A stretch of DNA of 64,000 nucleotides from Oscillospiraceae bacterium (GCA_902778275.1 CACYXE010000004.1:1-64000); one strand, 5' to 3'. Shown: positions 14,701-23,456, counted from the stretch's first letter. Numbers and translations are program-made. Notes: generated from the sequence alone by a model not told the origin.

Positions 14701-16248
14701 TTATTCTCCTGTATCGTTATCGTCTGCCGAAGCAGCATCCGCAGGCTCCGCGGCGATGGCGGCCTCTGCGGCCTTGGCTGCCTGGGCGGGGCTGATCGAC
14801 GCGTCTTCCGCGGCGGCGTTCAGTTCCTCGACGGCGTCTTCCACAGCGGCGGCAGTCTCCTCTGCTGTCTGGACAGCGTCCTCTGCAAGTTCTTCAACGG
14901 CTTCTTCCGCGGCTGCGGCTGTTTCCTCCACAGCTTCAGCGACAGTTTCCGCAGCGCTTACCACAGCGGGGACGGTCTCTTCCACGGTCTCGTCGATGGC
15001 GGCGGCGCCCTCAGATTCCAGAGCGGCGGCCTCGGTGGCCTCCGCGGCGGTCTCGGGATTGCTGAAGCGGTCGGGCACATAGGCGCGGCCTCTGGCATAG
15101 CGGCGGTTGCCCACCTGGGAAGCGGGCTTCTCCGCCTCCTTGATGCCGAGACGCTCCCGGCGGGCGGCGCGCTCCGCCTTTTCGGCGGCGGCACGGCGCT
15201 CCTCACGCTCCTGCTTCTCACCGGCCTGACGCTTTTTCTTGCTGGTGTTGGTGTTGACCTCGGTCTTGCCCTGGGCGCGCAGCAGCTCAGTCTCCAGGCG
15301 CTTGCGCTCCAGTTCCTTTTCCCGGGCGCTGCGCTGGGCCTGGCGCTCGGCGTCCTCGATGTCCAGCTGACGCTTGAACACCTTGGTCAGCACGAAGTCG
15401 CGGATGATGCCGAACACGCTGTTGGCGATCCAGTAGATACCCATGGCGGCGGGCATGACAAAGCAGATCCAGATGGACATGAGGGGCATCATGAAGTTCA
15501 TGGTCTTCATGGTGCTCGCGGCCTGGCCGGTCGTGTCAGTGGTGGGATTGGTCTTGCTGCTGATCTGCATGGCCGCCCAGGACAGAAGCGCGGAGATAAA
15601 GGGGATCAGAAACAGACCCAGAGCGGGCAGCCATACGGAGGCGTCGCTCCAATTCGTGTCCATGAAGAAATTCCACCGGGGCTGTTCGCCCAGATTCAGA
15701 CCCAGGAAGCTGAAGTCCAGGTCCAGCAGGCGGTCCAGCTTGCCGGCCAGAGCAGTCTGGATCTCGCTCCAGTACTGATGGGCCAGGTCTGCCAGCTGGA
15801 TCTCGATATAGGCGCCGGAGCGGCCGGTGGCGCTCAGTTCAAAGCCCTTGCCCATAAAGTATTCCTGCAGCGTGGTGACCACGTCGCTGGACGCAAACAT
15901 CATGCGGGTGATCGGCTGGCGGATGACGCTGTACAGCGCGATCAGAATGGGGAAGGGGATCAGGGACCAGAGGCAGCCGGACATGGGGTTGACGCCCTCT
16001 TCGCGGTAGAGCTTCTGCATCTCCGCGTTGAGCTTCTGCTGGTTGCCCTCATGGCGCCGCTGCAGCTCCGCGATCTTGGGAGCCAGGCGGGAAGAGCGCA
16101 TCATGCTCTTTTTGCTCTTGGCCATGAACGGGGTCAGGATCAGGTTCACGGCGAGAGCGAAGAGGATGACCGCTATACCATAGTTGCCCGTATGCTCATA
16201 GAGCCATACCATGAGCCAGGCAAAGGGTTTAGTGATTGTTGCCCACAT
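14701..16248 (-). CDS. yidC: Membrane protein insertase YidC with long charged tail
   Basis: A 515-residue Oxa1/YidC insertase. The first 290 residues form the conserved membrane core: a first helix near residues 15-40, a cytoplasmic hairpin rich in Lys/Arg/Glu, and helices near 105, 190, 245 and 265. The insertase opens a hydrophilic groove for small membrane proteins. No N-terminal lipobox Cys is visible, unlike many Bacillus SpoIIIJ proteins. The last 220 residues are a Lys/Arg/Glu then Ala/Glu-rich disordered tail; basic tails on Gram-positive YidC proteins contact ribosomes, but this one is long and ends strongly acidic. Confidence 0.95.
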   Translation of the reverse strand: MWATITKPFAWLMVWLYEHTGNYGIAVILFALAVNLILTPFMAKSKKSMMRSSRLAPKIAELQRRHEGNQQKLNAEMQKLYREEGVNPMSGCLWSLIPFPILIALYSVIRQPITRMMFASSDVVTTLQEYFMGKGFELSATGRSGAYIEIQLADLAHQYWSEIQTALAGKLDRLLDLDFSFLGLNLGEQPRWNFFMDTNWSDASVWLPALGLFLIPFISALLSWAAMQISSKTNPTTDTTGQAASTMKTMNFMMPLMSIWICFVMPAAMGIYWIANSVFGIIRDFVLTKVFKRQLDIEDAERQAQRSAREKELERKRLETELLRAQGKTEVNTNTSKKKRQAGEKQEREERRAAAEKAERAARRERLGIKEAEKPASQVGNRRYARGRAYVPDRFSNPETAAEATEAAALESEGAAAIDETVEETVPAVVSAAETVAEAVEETAAAAEEAVEELAEDAVQTAEETAAAVEDAVEELNAAAEDASISPAQAAKAAEAAIAAEPADAASADDNDTGE

Positions 16249-16303
16249 AGAGTTCTCCTCAATGTTCTTTTGTTATAAGGCCTTGCGGCCTCCGTTTGTC
16301 CGT

Positions 16304-16522
16304 TCAGGGAACGGGATCGTAAATGCCGCGCCTTCCTTTATAAAAAGGATGGCAGCAGCTGATGCGGCGCAGAGCCAGCCAGCCGCCCTTCAGGGCGCCG
16401 TATTTTTCGATGGCCTGTATCGCATAGTGTGAGCAGGTGGGCATAAAGCGGCAGCAAGGGGGCCGGCCAGGGGAGATATGCCGCTGATAAAAACAGATGC
16501 AGGCGATGAGAACGTGTTTCAT
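16304..16522 (-). CDS. yidD: Membrane protein insertion efficiency factor
   Basis: A 72-residue YidD protein with the family pattern: an amphipathic N-terminus, YQRHISP, three conserved Cys around [12 protein letters not shown] and a C-terminal CHPF motif. It assists YidC/Sec-dependent insertion. ATG 16522 overlaps the rnpA stop by 4 bases and has a GGAGG site inside rnpA. Confidence 0.95.
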   Translation of the reverse strand: MKHVLIACICFYQRHISPGRPPCCRFMPTCSHYAIQAIEKYGALKGGWLALRRISCCHPFYKGRRGIYDPVP

Positions 16523-16866
16523 GCTTCTGCCTCCTTCAGCAGACCCAGCTCTCCGCAGGCGCGGAGGAACGCGGCGTCCATCTTACGGTAGTCGGCGCCC
16601 ACACAGCGCCGCCGTGCCACGATGACGATGTCCCAGCCGGTTTTCAGCCGGGGGGAATTGAGCCGCACGATCTCCCGCAGACGGCGGCGGACACGGTTGC
16701 GGACCACCGCGTGTCCCAGCTTGGTGGACACGGTGTAGCCCAGCCGGTTGACCGGACTGCCGTTGCGGCGGCAGTAGACCGCCATATAGGAATTGACCGC
16801 GCTTTTGCCGCGGGTATAGAGCCGCCTGAACTCGCTGTTCTTTTTTAAAGTATTCCGGACGTTCAA
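16519..16866 (-). CDS. rnpA: Ribonuclease P protein component
   Basis: A 115-residue basic protein that binds the RNase P RNA for tRNA 5' processing. The signature helix [17 protein letters not shown] is present. The start is TTG at 16866, with GGGAGG 9 bases upstream; no ATG is available at the right place. It is the second gene of the rpmH operon and overlaps yidD by 4 bases. Confidence 0.95.
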   Translation of the reverse strand: MNVRNTLKKNSEFRRLYTRGKSAVNSYMAVYCRRNGSPVNRLGYTVSTKLGHAVVRNRVRRRLREIVRLNSPRLKTGWDIVIVARRRCVGADYRKMDAAFLRACGELGLLKEAEA

Positions 16867-16963
16867 GCGACGCTGCCTCCCAAAATCAGAACAAACACCT
16901 AAAGGGCGGATCGCTCCGCCCTAAAATATTATTGTTTTGTTGCCCTGCTCACGGTGGGGTGAC

Positions 16964-17098
16964 TCAGTAGCTGAGCTTGGCTCTGCCCTTCGCTCTGCGG
17001 CGGGCAAGGACCTTGCGCCCGTTGGCGGTTCTCATTCTCTTGCGGAAACCGTGCTCTTTCTTGCGCTGGCGCTTTTTGGGCTGGTAGGTACGGAACAT
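16964..17098 (-). CDS. rpmH: 50S ribosomal protein L34
   Basis: A 44-residue, Arg/Lys-rich protein of normal length ([18 protein letters not shown] to GRAKLSY). ATG 17098 has an AAGGAG site. It leads rpmH-rnpA-yidD-yidC-khpB. In many bacteria dnaA and the origin lie just beyond rpmH; here an unrelated lipoprotein gene takes that place. Confidence 0.97.
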   Translation of the reverse strand: MFRTYQPKKRQRKKEHGFRKRMRTANGRKVLARRRAKGRAKLSY

Positions 17099-17168
17099 TC
17101 TGTGCACTCCTTTCGTGATGATACTCAACATCGAACCGCGGCTGCGGATCGAAGTAGTTGACAAAAGA

Positions 17169-17198
17169 ACCACTCGACAGCAAGCGCTGTCGAGTGGT
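17169..17198 (-). repeat. Perfect 13-bp inverted repeat at the rpmH transcript start
   Basis: Stem 17169-17181 pairs with 17186-17198 around a 4-base loop. It begins one base after the -10 box, so it would form the very 5' end of the mRNA. It has no T-run in the direction of rpmH, so it is not a terminator for that transcript. It could stabilise the mRNA or be an operator. Confidence 0.7.
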
Positions 17199-17199
17199 C

Positions 17200-17229
17200 A
17201 TTATATCGCATGAAATGTCAATCTGTCAA
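17200..17229 (-). promoter_or_regulatory. Strong sigma-A promoter of the rpmH operon
   Basis: On the minus strand a consensus TTGACA (17229-17224), 18 bases, and a consensus TATAAT (17205-17200). A second TTGACA lies too close to the -10 box to serve it. Confidence 0.8.
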
Positions 17230-17300
17230 CAAAAACTTGCAGGCCGTTTTCGTCGGGAAGGGGCAGAGTCTTAATCTTTTTGAAAACTTTCGCAACGCCG

Positions 17301-17329
17301 TTGAAGACGGGAAAAAGCTGTGGTAAAAT
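17301..17329 (+). promoter_or_regulatory. Sigma-A promoter for the lipoprotein at 17377
   Basis: TTGAAG (17301-17306), 17 bases ending TGTGG, and TAAAAT (17324-17329), 48 bases before the start codon. Confidence 0.65.
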
Positions 17330-17376
17330 GAACGCATCTATATAGAAACACAAGCCCAACAGTAGGAGGATAAAAG

Positions 17377-18480
17377 ATGAGCAGAAGAAAAACGCTTCGC
17401 GGCTCCGGCCGGCGTCTGGCCGCGTTTCTGGCGGCCGTCATGCTGCTGACGGTGTTTTCGGCATGCGGCGCGGAAAAAGAAGGGGAGACCGTCTATGTGT
17501 CCCCGCCCGTCAGTGAAGCCCCGGTGCAGGCGGACAAAACGGAAACTGAGGCCAGGCCGAAGGTGACTGACGCCGAGCAGCGGGAGCTGATCGCGCGGTA
17601 CGCGGATCTGTGGACCGTAAAGGATTCTGCCGAGCCCTGGTTTTACGCCATCACGGACCTGGACCACAACGGCAGGCTGGAAGTGATCGCCGCCTCGACC
17701 CAGGGCACAGGTCTCTTTACCTACGCCAATTTCTATGAGGTCAGCGAGGACTATTCCCGGCTCGTCCCCTGCGAGACCAGCGGCGAGGAGTGGGAGAGCT
17801 GGCCGGATCTGATCCAGGAATCCCTGCCCTGTTATTATGACGGCGCATCGGGGCGCTATGCCTATGTGTGCGAGGACATGCTGCGCAACGGCGCTGCCTA
17901 TTACGATCAGACGCTTACGGCGATCTGGCTGGAGAACGGGCACGTCCAGCAGGAGGCCCTGGCCAACAAGACCACCGCGTATACCGACGACAGCACCGAG
18001 CCGGAGATCAGCTGCCAGGACGCTGAGGGCAATCCCATCACCCAGGAGGAATATGACGGCTGGGCGGACCGGGCCTTTGCGGGCATGGAGAAGTCCACCC
18101 TGACCCTGTTCTGGTCTGAGGAGCCGCCCCAGGCGAGCACCGAAACGGATGCGGCCGCACCGGAGGATACGGAGAGCGCGGTGGTGATCACCAAGAATCC
18201 CCGCAGCGAGTACATCGCCGAGGGTGGGCACACCTGGTTCATCGCCCATGCGGAGAACGCAGAGAGCATCCACTGGCAGGTGGTGGACCCGGACGGTACG
18301 GTCTACACCCTGGAGGAGGCCATGGAAAAGCACCCGGGCCTGCAGCTGCAGGAGCTGGAGCTGGACACCATCGGCGTCACCGATATCCCCCTGTCGGCCA
18401 ATGGCTGGGGCGTGCAGGCGGTCTTTGAAGGCCCCGGCGGCACCGCTGTAACGGAGCCGGCGTATCTTTATGTTTCATAA
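17377..18480 (+). CDS. Lipoprotein with C-terminal Ig-like domain
   Basis: A 367-residue lipoprotein: basic N-terminus, signal peptide and lipobox VFSAC (lipidated Cys 30). Residues 65-250 form a domain with DLDHNGRLEV, which looks like an EF-hand-type calcium loop (D-x-D-x-N-G). After an acidic linker, residues 270-367 resemble a bacterial Ig-like fold (IHWQVVDPDG). The function is unknown. ATG 17377 has a good Shine-Dalgarno (TAGGAGG). The high-GC composition matches the host, unlike the lipoproteins at 10-13 kb. It is monocistronic. Confidence 0.7.
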   Translation: MSRRKTLRGSGRRLAAFLAAVMLLTVFSACGAEKEGETVYVSPPVSEAPVQADKTETEARPKVTDAEQRELIARYADLWTVKDSAEPWFYAITDLDHNGRLEVIAASTQGTGLFTYANFYEVSEDYSRLVPCETSGEEWESWPDLIQESLPCYYDGASGRYAYVCEDMLRNGAAYYDQTLTAIWLENGHVQQEALANKTTAYTDDSTEPEISCQDAEGNPITQEEYDGWADRAFAGMEKSTLTLFWSEEPPQASTETDAAAPEDTESAVVITKNPRSEYIAEGGHTWFIAHAENAESIHWQVVDPDGTVYTLEEAMEKHPGLQLQELELDTIGVTDIPLSANGWGVQAVFEGPGGTAVTEPAYLYVS

Positions 18481-18524
18481 AAAAGTGGCGGGCAGGGATT
18501 CAAACCCTGCCCGTCACTTTTGTG
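18481..18524. terminator. Shared terminator between the lipoprotein and thiT
   Basis: A 17-bp stem with one G.U pair (18481-18497 with 18505-18521), A-run left and T-run right, between two convergent stop codons. Confidence 0.88.
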
Positions 18525-18535
18525 TTAAGAGCGCA

Positions 18536-19096
18536 TTAGCGCTTGAGATCCTCGCCCCGGAGATACTTGCCAAGGGGCTTGAACAGCAGCAGCCCGACCA
18601 CCAGGCAAAGAAGCATGTCGATGAGCATGTAGCTGCCGTTGTACAGGAAGGAGTAGAACCAGGGGGTGGTCATGGTCATGCCGAAGAAGGTATCCGGCAT
18701 GTACTCGCCCCAGACCCATACGCCCACCAGATAGTGGACCAGGAAGCGGGCCAGACTGCCCACCACCGTGCCGATGAAGAAGCCGTGATACTGCTTGTGG
18801 AAAAGGCCCGCAAAACCCAGCACGGTAAAGGCCACGATGTAATCCCCCAGCATGGACTGCCAGCCCCAGGCATAGGCACCGTCCAGCAGCAGTTGCAGGA
18901 TGCTGTACACAAAGCTGGCCAGCATGCCGGGACCGAAGCCCCAGCGGGCGCAATAGATAAAGATGGGCAGCATGGCCACGGTGATAGAGCCGCCCTGGGG
19001 CAGCTCAAAGAGCTTCAGGTAACTGAGCACCTGGGCCAGAGCCACAAAGACCGCGCCTTCTGTCAGCGCGCGCAGGGTGAGTTTGTTGCTTTTCAT
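18536..19096 (-). CDS. thiT: Thiamine ECF transporter S-component ThiT
   Basis: A 186-residue membrane protein with six hydrophobic segments and the ThiT fingerprint: LTEGAVFVALAQVLSYLKL in the first helix, then PIFIYCARWGFGPGM and a C-terminal LVGLLLFKPL region. It binds thiamine and works with the shared EcfA/A'/T module, which is not in this window. The start is ATG 19096 after GGGAGGTAG; a TPP riboswitch lies directly upstream, which independently supports the substrate. Confidence 0.92.
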   Translation of the reverse strand: MKSNKLTLRALTEGAVFVALAQVLSYLKLFELPQGGSITVAMLPIFIYCARWGFGPGMLASFVYSILQLLLDGAYAWGWQSMLGDYIVAFTVLGFAGLFHKQYHGFFIGTVVGSLARFLVHYLVGVWVWGEYMPDTFFGMTMTTPWFYSFLYNGSYMLIDMLLCLVVGLLLFKPLGKYLRGEDLKR

Positions 19097-19104
19097 ATTT
19101 CTAC

Positions 19105-19124
19105 CTCCCAAAGATTTTTGGAAG
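19105..19124 (-). promoter_or_regulatory. Shine-Dalgarno-sequestering hairpin of thiT
   Basis: The minus strand can pair CTTCCAAA with TTTGGGAG (8 bp with one G.U, loop AATC), burying the GGGAG part of the thiT ribosome binding site. This fits a translational OFF structure controlled by the aptamer upstream. Confidence 0.55.
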
Positions 19125-19129
19125 CAGGT

Positions 19130-19170
19130 GCGTAATACCGCGGGTTCAAATGGAACCCGCGGTATTACGC
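19130..19170 (-). repeat. Perfect 18-bp hairpin between the TPP aptamer and thiT
   Basis: 19130-19147 pairs perfectly with 19153-19170 around a 5-base loop. There is no T-run after it in the thiT direction, so it is unlikely to be a terminator. It separates the aptamer from the sequestering hairpin. Confidence 0.75.
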
Positions 19171-19174
19171 AGTA

Positions 19175-19268
19175 CTGTTTCCTACGCCGGCATTATCCGG
19201 ATCAGGTTCCAGGGTTCAGATCCTCTTGTGGACCTGTCTCAGCCGGGAATACCCAGCTCCCCTTTGTT
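19175..19268 (-). promoter_or_regulatory. TPP (THI-box) riboswitch aptamer
   Basis: Reading the minus strand, the conserved blocks occur in order: GGGGAGC, GGCTGAGA, ACCCT, GAACCTGATCCGGATAATG, CCGGCGTAGGAAA. These are the P2/P3 and P4/P5 consensus segments of the thiamine pyrophosphate riboswitch. It should lower thiT expression when TPP is abundant. Confidence 0.93.
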
Positions 19269-19323
19269 TGATTGTGCTGCTATTGTAGTACGGCGCGGCG
19301 AAAAAGTCAAGAATAAGGATGAC

Positions 19324-20895
19324 TCAATACCAGTACATGTGTTTTTGTTCATAATCGGGTTCCGGCTCCGGCGCAATGACTGCCGTTCCTGGGGGGATCT
19401 GATAGAACGTATCGAACCGGGCGCCGCTTTCTTCATCCAAGGGATCCACCATCCAAATATAATCGGAATAGGGGAAAGGGGGTAGTTCGATCTCCTGCAC
19501 ATGTGATTGCTGGGCGGCCCGAATCAGCGCCGCCCTCTCCCGCTGGACGCTGCCGATGGCCAGATAGATTGCGCACCAGCGCACGCTTACAACAAGCAGG
19601 GCAAGCGCGCCCAGCAGTGAGAGACCACGGGCAAGGGTTTTAGAAAAATAGGGCCAAAGCTGTGCCGTTACAAGCAACGCAAACAGGATCAAACCCATGG
19701 TGGAGGTAATGAAGGTTCGCGGTCCGGCTGTGTTCACAATGACCATAGGGGCGATCAGCGCGGGAACGGATACCCAGAAAAAGACGAGAAAGAACAGCAG
19801 CCTGTCTTTCCGCCAGAGCACCAGGATCTCAATAAGGCAAACCAGAAAATAGAGCGGGGCCATTAGTGATTGCAGGTGGTGGACAGGGAAAAAGGTAGGG
19901 AGATGGATCGGCCCGCAAAAATGGGACAACAAAAGATAGACCAGCATGATACCCTGGCAGATGGAAAACACGCAGCGGCTGGATCCCCGCCCCTTCTTCA
20001 CCGCAGAATACAGAAGCAAAAGAGAGATATAAAAACATATGATCCAACTGCCACTCCATATTTTATGGGTAAAGTCCGTAAAGAAGCGTTTTAGTAAGAT
20101 GAGGACAATCTGCGGCAGACTACTGTGGAGGTCGAATGTCAGCTGTCGGTATCCGTTTAAAGCGGATCCGTCTTGAAAAAGAACGGTGTAAATCCCACTG
20201 CTAAACATAATGACAGTCCCCAAAAGGACCCCGGCGCTGAGTGAAAGGAGGAAGGGCGACAGGCGTTTTTCACGGTAAAGGAAAAATAGAGCGCAGAGTA
20301 TGGTTACAATACATACATAAACCGTAATGTTTTCCAGAAGCAGCTGGAGGAACAGGCCCAGAAAAAAAGCGCCGATCACGGCAGCAAATCTGGTTTTCAA
20401 TTGTACCGGAACGAGAAGCTGCCGGCACAGGACATAATAAAAAAGGTAAAGCAAACATGCAGAGACGACGAAATTAGAAAAACCGGCAACCCAACCGTAG
20501 GTCTGCTGCCATATTTCAGCGGGCATGCTGAGCACGAAGAAATTTCCGGCAAGAAGCAGAAACACAGAAAGGCCCTTATTCGCATCGCCGGGCATGTCTG
20601 CAGAAAAGAGCAAAGAGAGCGCTGTAGCCATGGCGGGAATGAGTGTAAAAATAAAGGCCATGAAAAGCGTTTTCAGGAAAGGCGCTCGGGTGAGTACAAG
20701 CTCGATTAGGTTTCCAAAATACCTGCTGTTTTGATCGGCGGACCAGAAATGCCGTATACCAGCAGGCACCCCCCAGAACCAATCGTCCGCGGCATAAGGG
20801 ATGTTATATGCGATCCACAAATAGAAAAGAAAGCTGAGTGACAAAACCGCAAAAAGGCAATGCTGTTCTTTTTTATCAAGTTGAAGCATGCACAT
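19324..20895 (-). CDS. Polytopic membrane protein, glycosyltransferase-like
   Basis: A protein of about 523 residues with 11-13 hydrophobic segments and an early loop reading PYAADDWFWG, an acidic loop-1 motif seen in GT-C type glycosyltransferases (DUF6056-like by eye). A short soluble C-terminus follows. Composition is less GC-rich than galU next door, which suggests transfer. The start is uncertain: ATG 20895 after GGGGA is preferred, with ATG 20889 an alternative. It lies downstream of galU in the same direction and may build or decorate a surface polysaccharide from UDP-sugars. Confidence 0.6.
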   Translation of the reverse strand: MCMLQLDKKEQHCLFAVLSLSFLFYLWIAYNIPYAADDWFWGVPAGIRHFWSADQNSRYFGNLIELVLTRAPFLKTLFMAFIFTLIPAMATALSLLFSADMPGDANKGLSVFLLLAGNFFVLSMPAEIWQQTYGWVAGFSNFVVSACLLYLFYYVLCRQLLVPVQLKTRFAAVIGAFFLGLFLQLLLENITVYVCIVTILCALFFLYREKRLSPFLLSLSAGVLLGTVIMFSSGIYTVLFQDGSALNGYRQLTFDLHSSLPQIVLILLKRFFTDFTHKIWSGSWIICFYISLLLLYSAVKKGRGSSRCVFSICQGIMLVYLLLSHFCGPIHLPTFFPVHHLQSLMAPLYFLVCLIEILVLWRKDRLLFFLVFFWVSVPALIAPMVIVNTAGPRTFITSTMGLILFALLVTAQLWPYFSKTLARGLSLLGALALLVVSVRWCAIYLAIGSVQRERAALIRAAQQSHVQEIELPPFPYSDYIWMVDPLDEESGARFDTFYQIPPGTAVIAPEPEPDYEQKHMYWY

Positions 20896-20977
20896 ATAAC
20901 AATCCCCACAATAAGCCGCTTGAAAGATGCCCACGTTCACAGACCCGGCCAGATCTGCTTAGGTGAAGCGGTAATAG

Positions 20978-21853
20978 TCAGCGAAGCATGTCTGCTTTTT
21001 CGATAATGAACTGACGCAGCCAGTCGCCGGCCTCCTCATTGCGCAGGGCAAAGTCGATGATGGCCTCCAGATAGCCCTTCAGGTTGCCGGTGTCATAGCG
21101 AGCACCCTCAAAGTCCACGGCGAACATGGGCTCATGGCGCACCAGCTCCTTCATGCCGTCGGTCAGCTGGATCTCATTGTTGCGGCCGGGGGCGGTGTGC
21201 TCCAGGATATCAAAGACCGCGGGTGTCAGCACATAGCGGCCCAGGATGGCGAAATTGGAAAACTTCTCATCCAGGGTGGGCTTCTCATTCATGTCGCTGA
21301 TGCGGTATACCCGGTCGGCGACTTTCTCCTCCAGCTTGACGGAGGAGTACTTGACGATCAACTCATCCGGCACCTCGTGTACGGCCACGGCGCTGCCGCC
21401 GTTGGCCTCGGCTGCTTCCACCAGCTGCTTGAGTACGGGCTTTTCGCTGAGCATGATATCGTCTCCCAGCAGTACGGCAAAGGGTTCGTTTCCCACAAAG
21501 CTCTTGGCCCGCCACACGGCGTGACCCAGGCCCTTTGTCTCCTTCTGACGAAGGAAGAGCACGTCCGCCATGTCGGCGACCTGCCGCACGATCTGAACCT
21601 CTTTCTCTTTGCCGTCCTGCAGCAGGCGGGCTTCCAGGTCGGGAGTATAGTCAAAGTAGTCCTCAATGGGGGATTTGCCCCGGTTGGTGATGATCAGGAT
21701 CTGCTCCACACCGGCGGCTACCGCTTCTTCCACGATGTATTGCAGGACCGGCCGGTCCACCAGAGGCAGCATCTCCTTGGGGATGCTCTTGGTGTTGGGC
21801 AGGAGACGGGTACCCAGACCCGCCGCGGGGATGATCGCTTTTCTGACGCGCAT
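20978..21853 (-). CDS. galU: UTP-glucose-1-phosphate uridylyltransferase
   Basis: A 291-residue nucleotidyltransferase that makes UDP-glucose from UTP and glucose-1-phosphate. The nucleotide-binding motif AAGLGTRLLPNTKSIPKEM is at residues 8-26, and the GDD metal site (LLGDDIM) and the C-terminal RYDTGNLKGYLEA motif are present; the length is normal. ATG 21853 follows AAAGGAG. It sits between two polytopic membrane proteins on the same strand, so its UDP-glucose probably feeds a surface glycan or glycolipid. Confidence 0.95.
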   Translation of the reverse strand: MRVRKAIIPAAGLGTRLLPNTKSIPKEMLPLVDRPVLQYIVEEAVAAGVEQILIITNRGKSPIEDYFDYTPDLEARLLQDGKEKEVQIVRQVADMADVLFLRQKETKGLGHAVWRAKSFVGNEPFAVLLGDDIMLSEKPVLKQLVEAAEANGGSAVAVHEVPDELIVKYSSVKLEEKVADRVYRISDMNEKPTLDEKFSNFAILGRYVLTPAVFDILEHTAPGRNNEIQLTDGMKELVRHEPMFAVDFEGARYDTGNLKGYLEAIIDFALRNEEAGDWLRQFIIEKADMLR

Positions 21854-21887
21854 GGGGAACGCTCCTTTCTCTTTGCAGATATAAGAA

Positions 21888-23456
21888 TTATCCAAACATT
21901 CGTTCAGGTTCTGCAAAACGATAAAAATATAATGTGTAATACTTTGAGCTTGCACTACCGACAGGAATCAGCTGCTCCAACAATTCTTCCCGATAGCGAT
22001 CCGGCGCAAACTGATCGATATAATCCCAGGATTTCCATGCACTCCATTCCGAATCGGAAAGAACGACCAGCGCATTGCGCGCTTCCGGATGTTCGAAAAG
22101 CTCGATATGCTGCAGATGTGAAACGGGGGCGAAGAAGTGATCGTCCGCCTGTGTAAAATCGTATTCGAAAGTTCCGCACACGATCTCGTCTTTTGAGCAT
22201 GCGGCGAGGGTGGGCATCGTATATAAATCTACATACAGACAGTCAATGTCATCCGCAAGAAGTTGATCTGCCAACTCACGGTAGAAAGCTTTTTCCATGG
22301 GGTATTTCTTGTAATCGGGATAGAAATTGTATACGTAATTTCCAATCCCGCAGAGGATCAAGGCGACCAGGATACTTTTTTTCACAAGGTTATCCGGGAA
22401 CTGGTCAGCAAAATACGTAAAGGCAAAAGTCAAAACCAGAAACCACATGAAGTAATAAATCGGTCGGGTCGGGAAAAAGAAAACACCCACTACGAAAACG
22501 CCGAACAAGCTGATGGTGGAGAACCAGAAAGGCAGAGCAGCGGGGGACAGATCTTTTTTACGCAGGATCCGGAACAGGACGATCACGGCAACAGCCCAAA
22601 AAACAAGAGAGAAGAGAAACAAACCGCGCCATTTCCAACCGAGGGAAATGTATCGCAATCCCGTGATCTCCATGATATCGTGAACGCTTCTTGAGAGTCC
22701 AGTCGAGAACCCGTTTGTCAGAAAGCCGATCGGCGAGATGATTGTATTGCTGTTGGTCGGGATAAGGCGGATCACCCCAAGCCCCAGAAGGTTAGCGGCC
22801 ATACATAGCAAGACAAAACGCAGGGTCCGCCGGGAGTACCCGTATTTCCACCAGCACAATAGCTCCAAAACCAGCAACGGGATATTTAAAACCAGCGTTT
22901 CCCGCAGACTTTGCATGCCAAACGCGACATTCATCAACACCGCGACAGCAATCGCCCTGCCTTTTACGGGCAAATCGCGGCGCAGCCGGAGGTAAAGGCC
23001 GAGATGAAACAAAACGCCCAGCACATAACAGGCATAATAGCTGGCCATGGTATAAAAAATCTGAAAGCTGTATGTGGACGAACTGGCGCTGGTTCCAAGG
23101 ATGACGGCGCCCGAGAGACAAAACAGGCCGGTCAGGATGCTGCGGCGCCGGAAAAAAGGTTTGCAGCACCAAACGAAAGCCCAAAAGATGGCGACCATCA
23201 TCAGGCTTGACGCGATGCCCATTGCCAGGACACTGTCATGAATGAAAACTTGGATGAGCGCGGCCAGAACAGGCGTAGCAATCACATAGTATTGATTCCC
23301 GAAAATCCAATCCCGGGGAAAAAGGGTGTGTTCTTCTGCCATCAGCTTCGCCACATAGGCGTCCGCGTATATGTCAAAGTTGTACCATTGGCAGCTGTGG
23401 AAATTGATCCATACGATTGAAAAGAAATAGACCAAGGTACACAAAACAAACAACAA
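21888..23456 (-). CDS. Polytopic membrane protein behind a (GA)11 tract, probably phase-variable
   Basis: At least 522 residues with about 11 transmembrane helices and a C-terminal soluble domain (from about residue 390) containing FYPDYKKYP and DDIDCLYVDLY. The overall plan resembles GT-C glycosyltransferases; no exact family is recognised. From TTG 23456 the frame has no Shine-Dalgarno. The natural start, ATG 23535 with GAGG 8 bases upstream and 10 bases after the queT stop, is out of frame by one base because of an intervening (GA)11 repeat. Gain of one GA unit, or loss of two, would join it in frame and yield about 549 residues, beginning MISLKLFK and then alternating Arg-Glu. As sequenced the gene appears switched off or dependent on internal initiation. 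Confidence 0.65.
   Translation of the reverse strand: MLFVLCTLVYFFSIVWINFHSCQWYNFDIYADAYVAKLMAEEHTLFPRDWIFGNQYYVIATPVLAALIQVFIHDSVLAMGIASSLMMVAIFWAFVWCCKPFFRRRSILTGLFCLSGAVILGTSASSSTYSFQIFYTMASYYACYVLGVLFHLGLYLRLRRDLPVKGRAIAVAVLMNVAFGMQSLRETLVLNIPLLVLELLCWWKYGYSRRTLRFVLLCMAANLLGLGVIRLIPTNSNTIISPIGFLTNGFSTGLSRSVHDIMEITGLRYISLGWKWRGLFLFSLVFWAVAVIVLFRILRKKDLSPAALPFWFSTISLFGVFVVGVFFFPTRPIYYFMWFLVLTFAFTYFADQFPDNLVKKSILVALILCGIGNYVYNFYPDYKKYPMEKAFYRELADQLLADDIDCLYVDLYTMPTLAACSKDEIVCGTFEYDFTQADDHFFAPVSHLQHIELFEHPEARNALVVLSDSEWSAWKSWDYIDQFAPDRYREELLEQLIPVGSASSKYYTLYFYRFAEPERMFG

Noticed and set aside
17099-17376. Possible replication origin beside rpmH.
   Set aside because: No cluster of DnaA boxes and no dnaA; the AT content is explained by two promoters and a hairpin.
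18481-18524. A tRNA-like GGGATTCAAACCCT segment.
   Set aside because: It is the top of a terminator hairpin; no acceptor or anticodon arms can be drawn.
19130-19170. The 18-bp hairpin as an intrinsic terminator of the TPP riboswitch.
   Set aside because: The sequence after it on the minus strand (CACCTGCTTCC) has no T-run; a Shine-Dalgarno-hiding stem downstream fits better.
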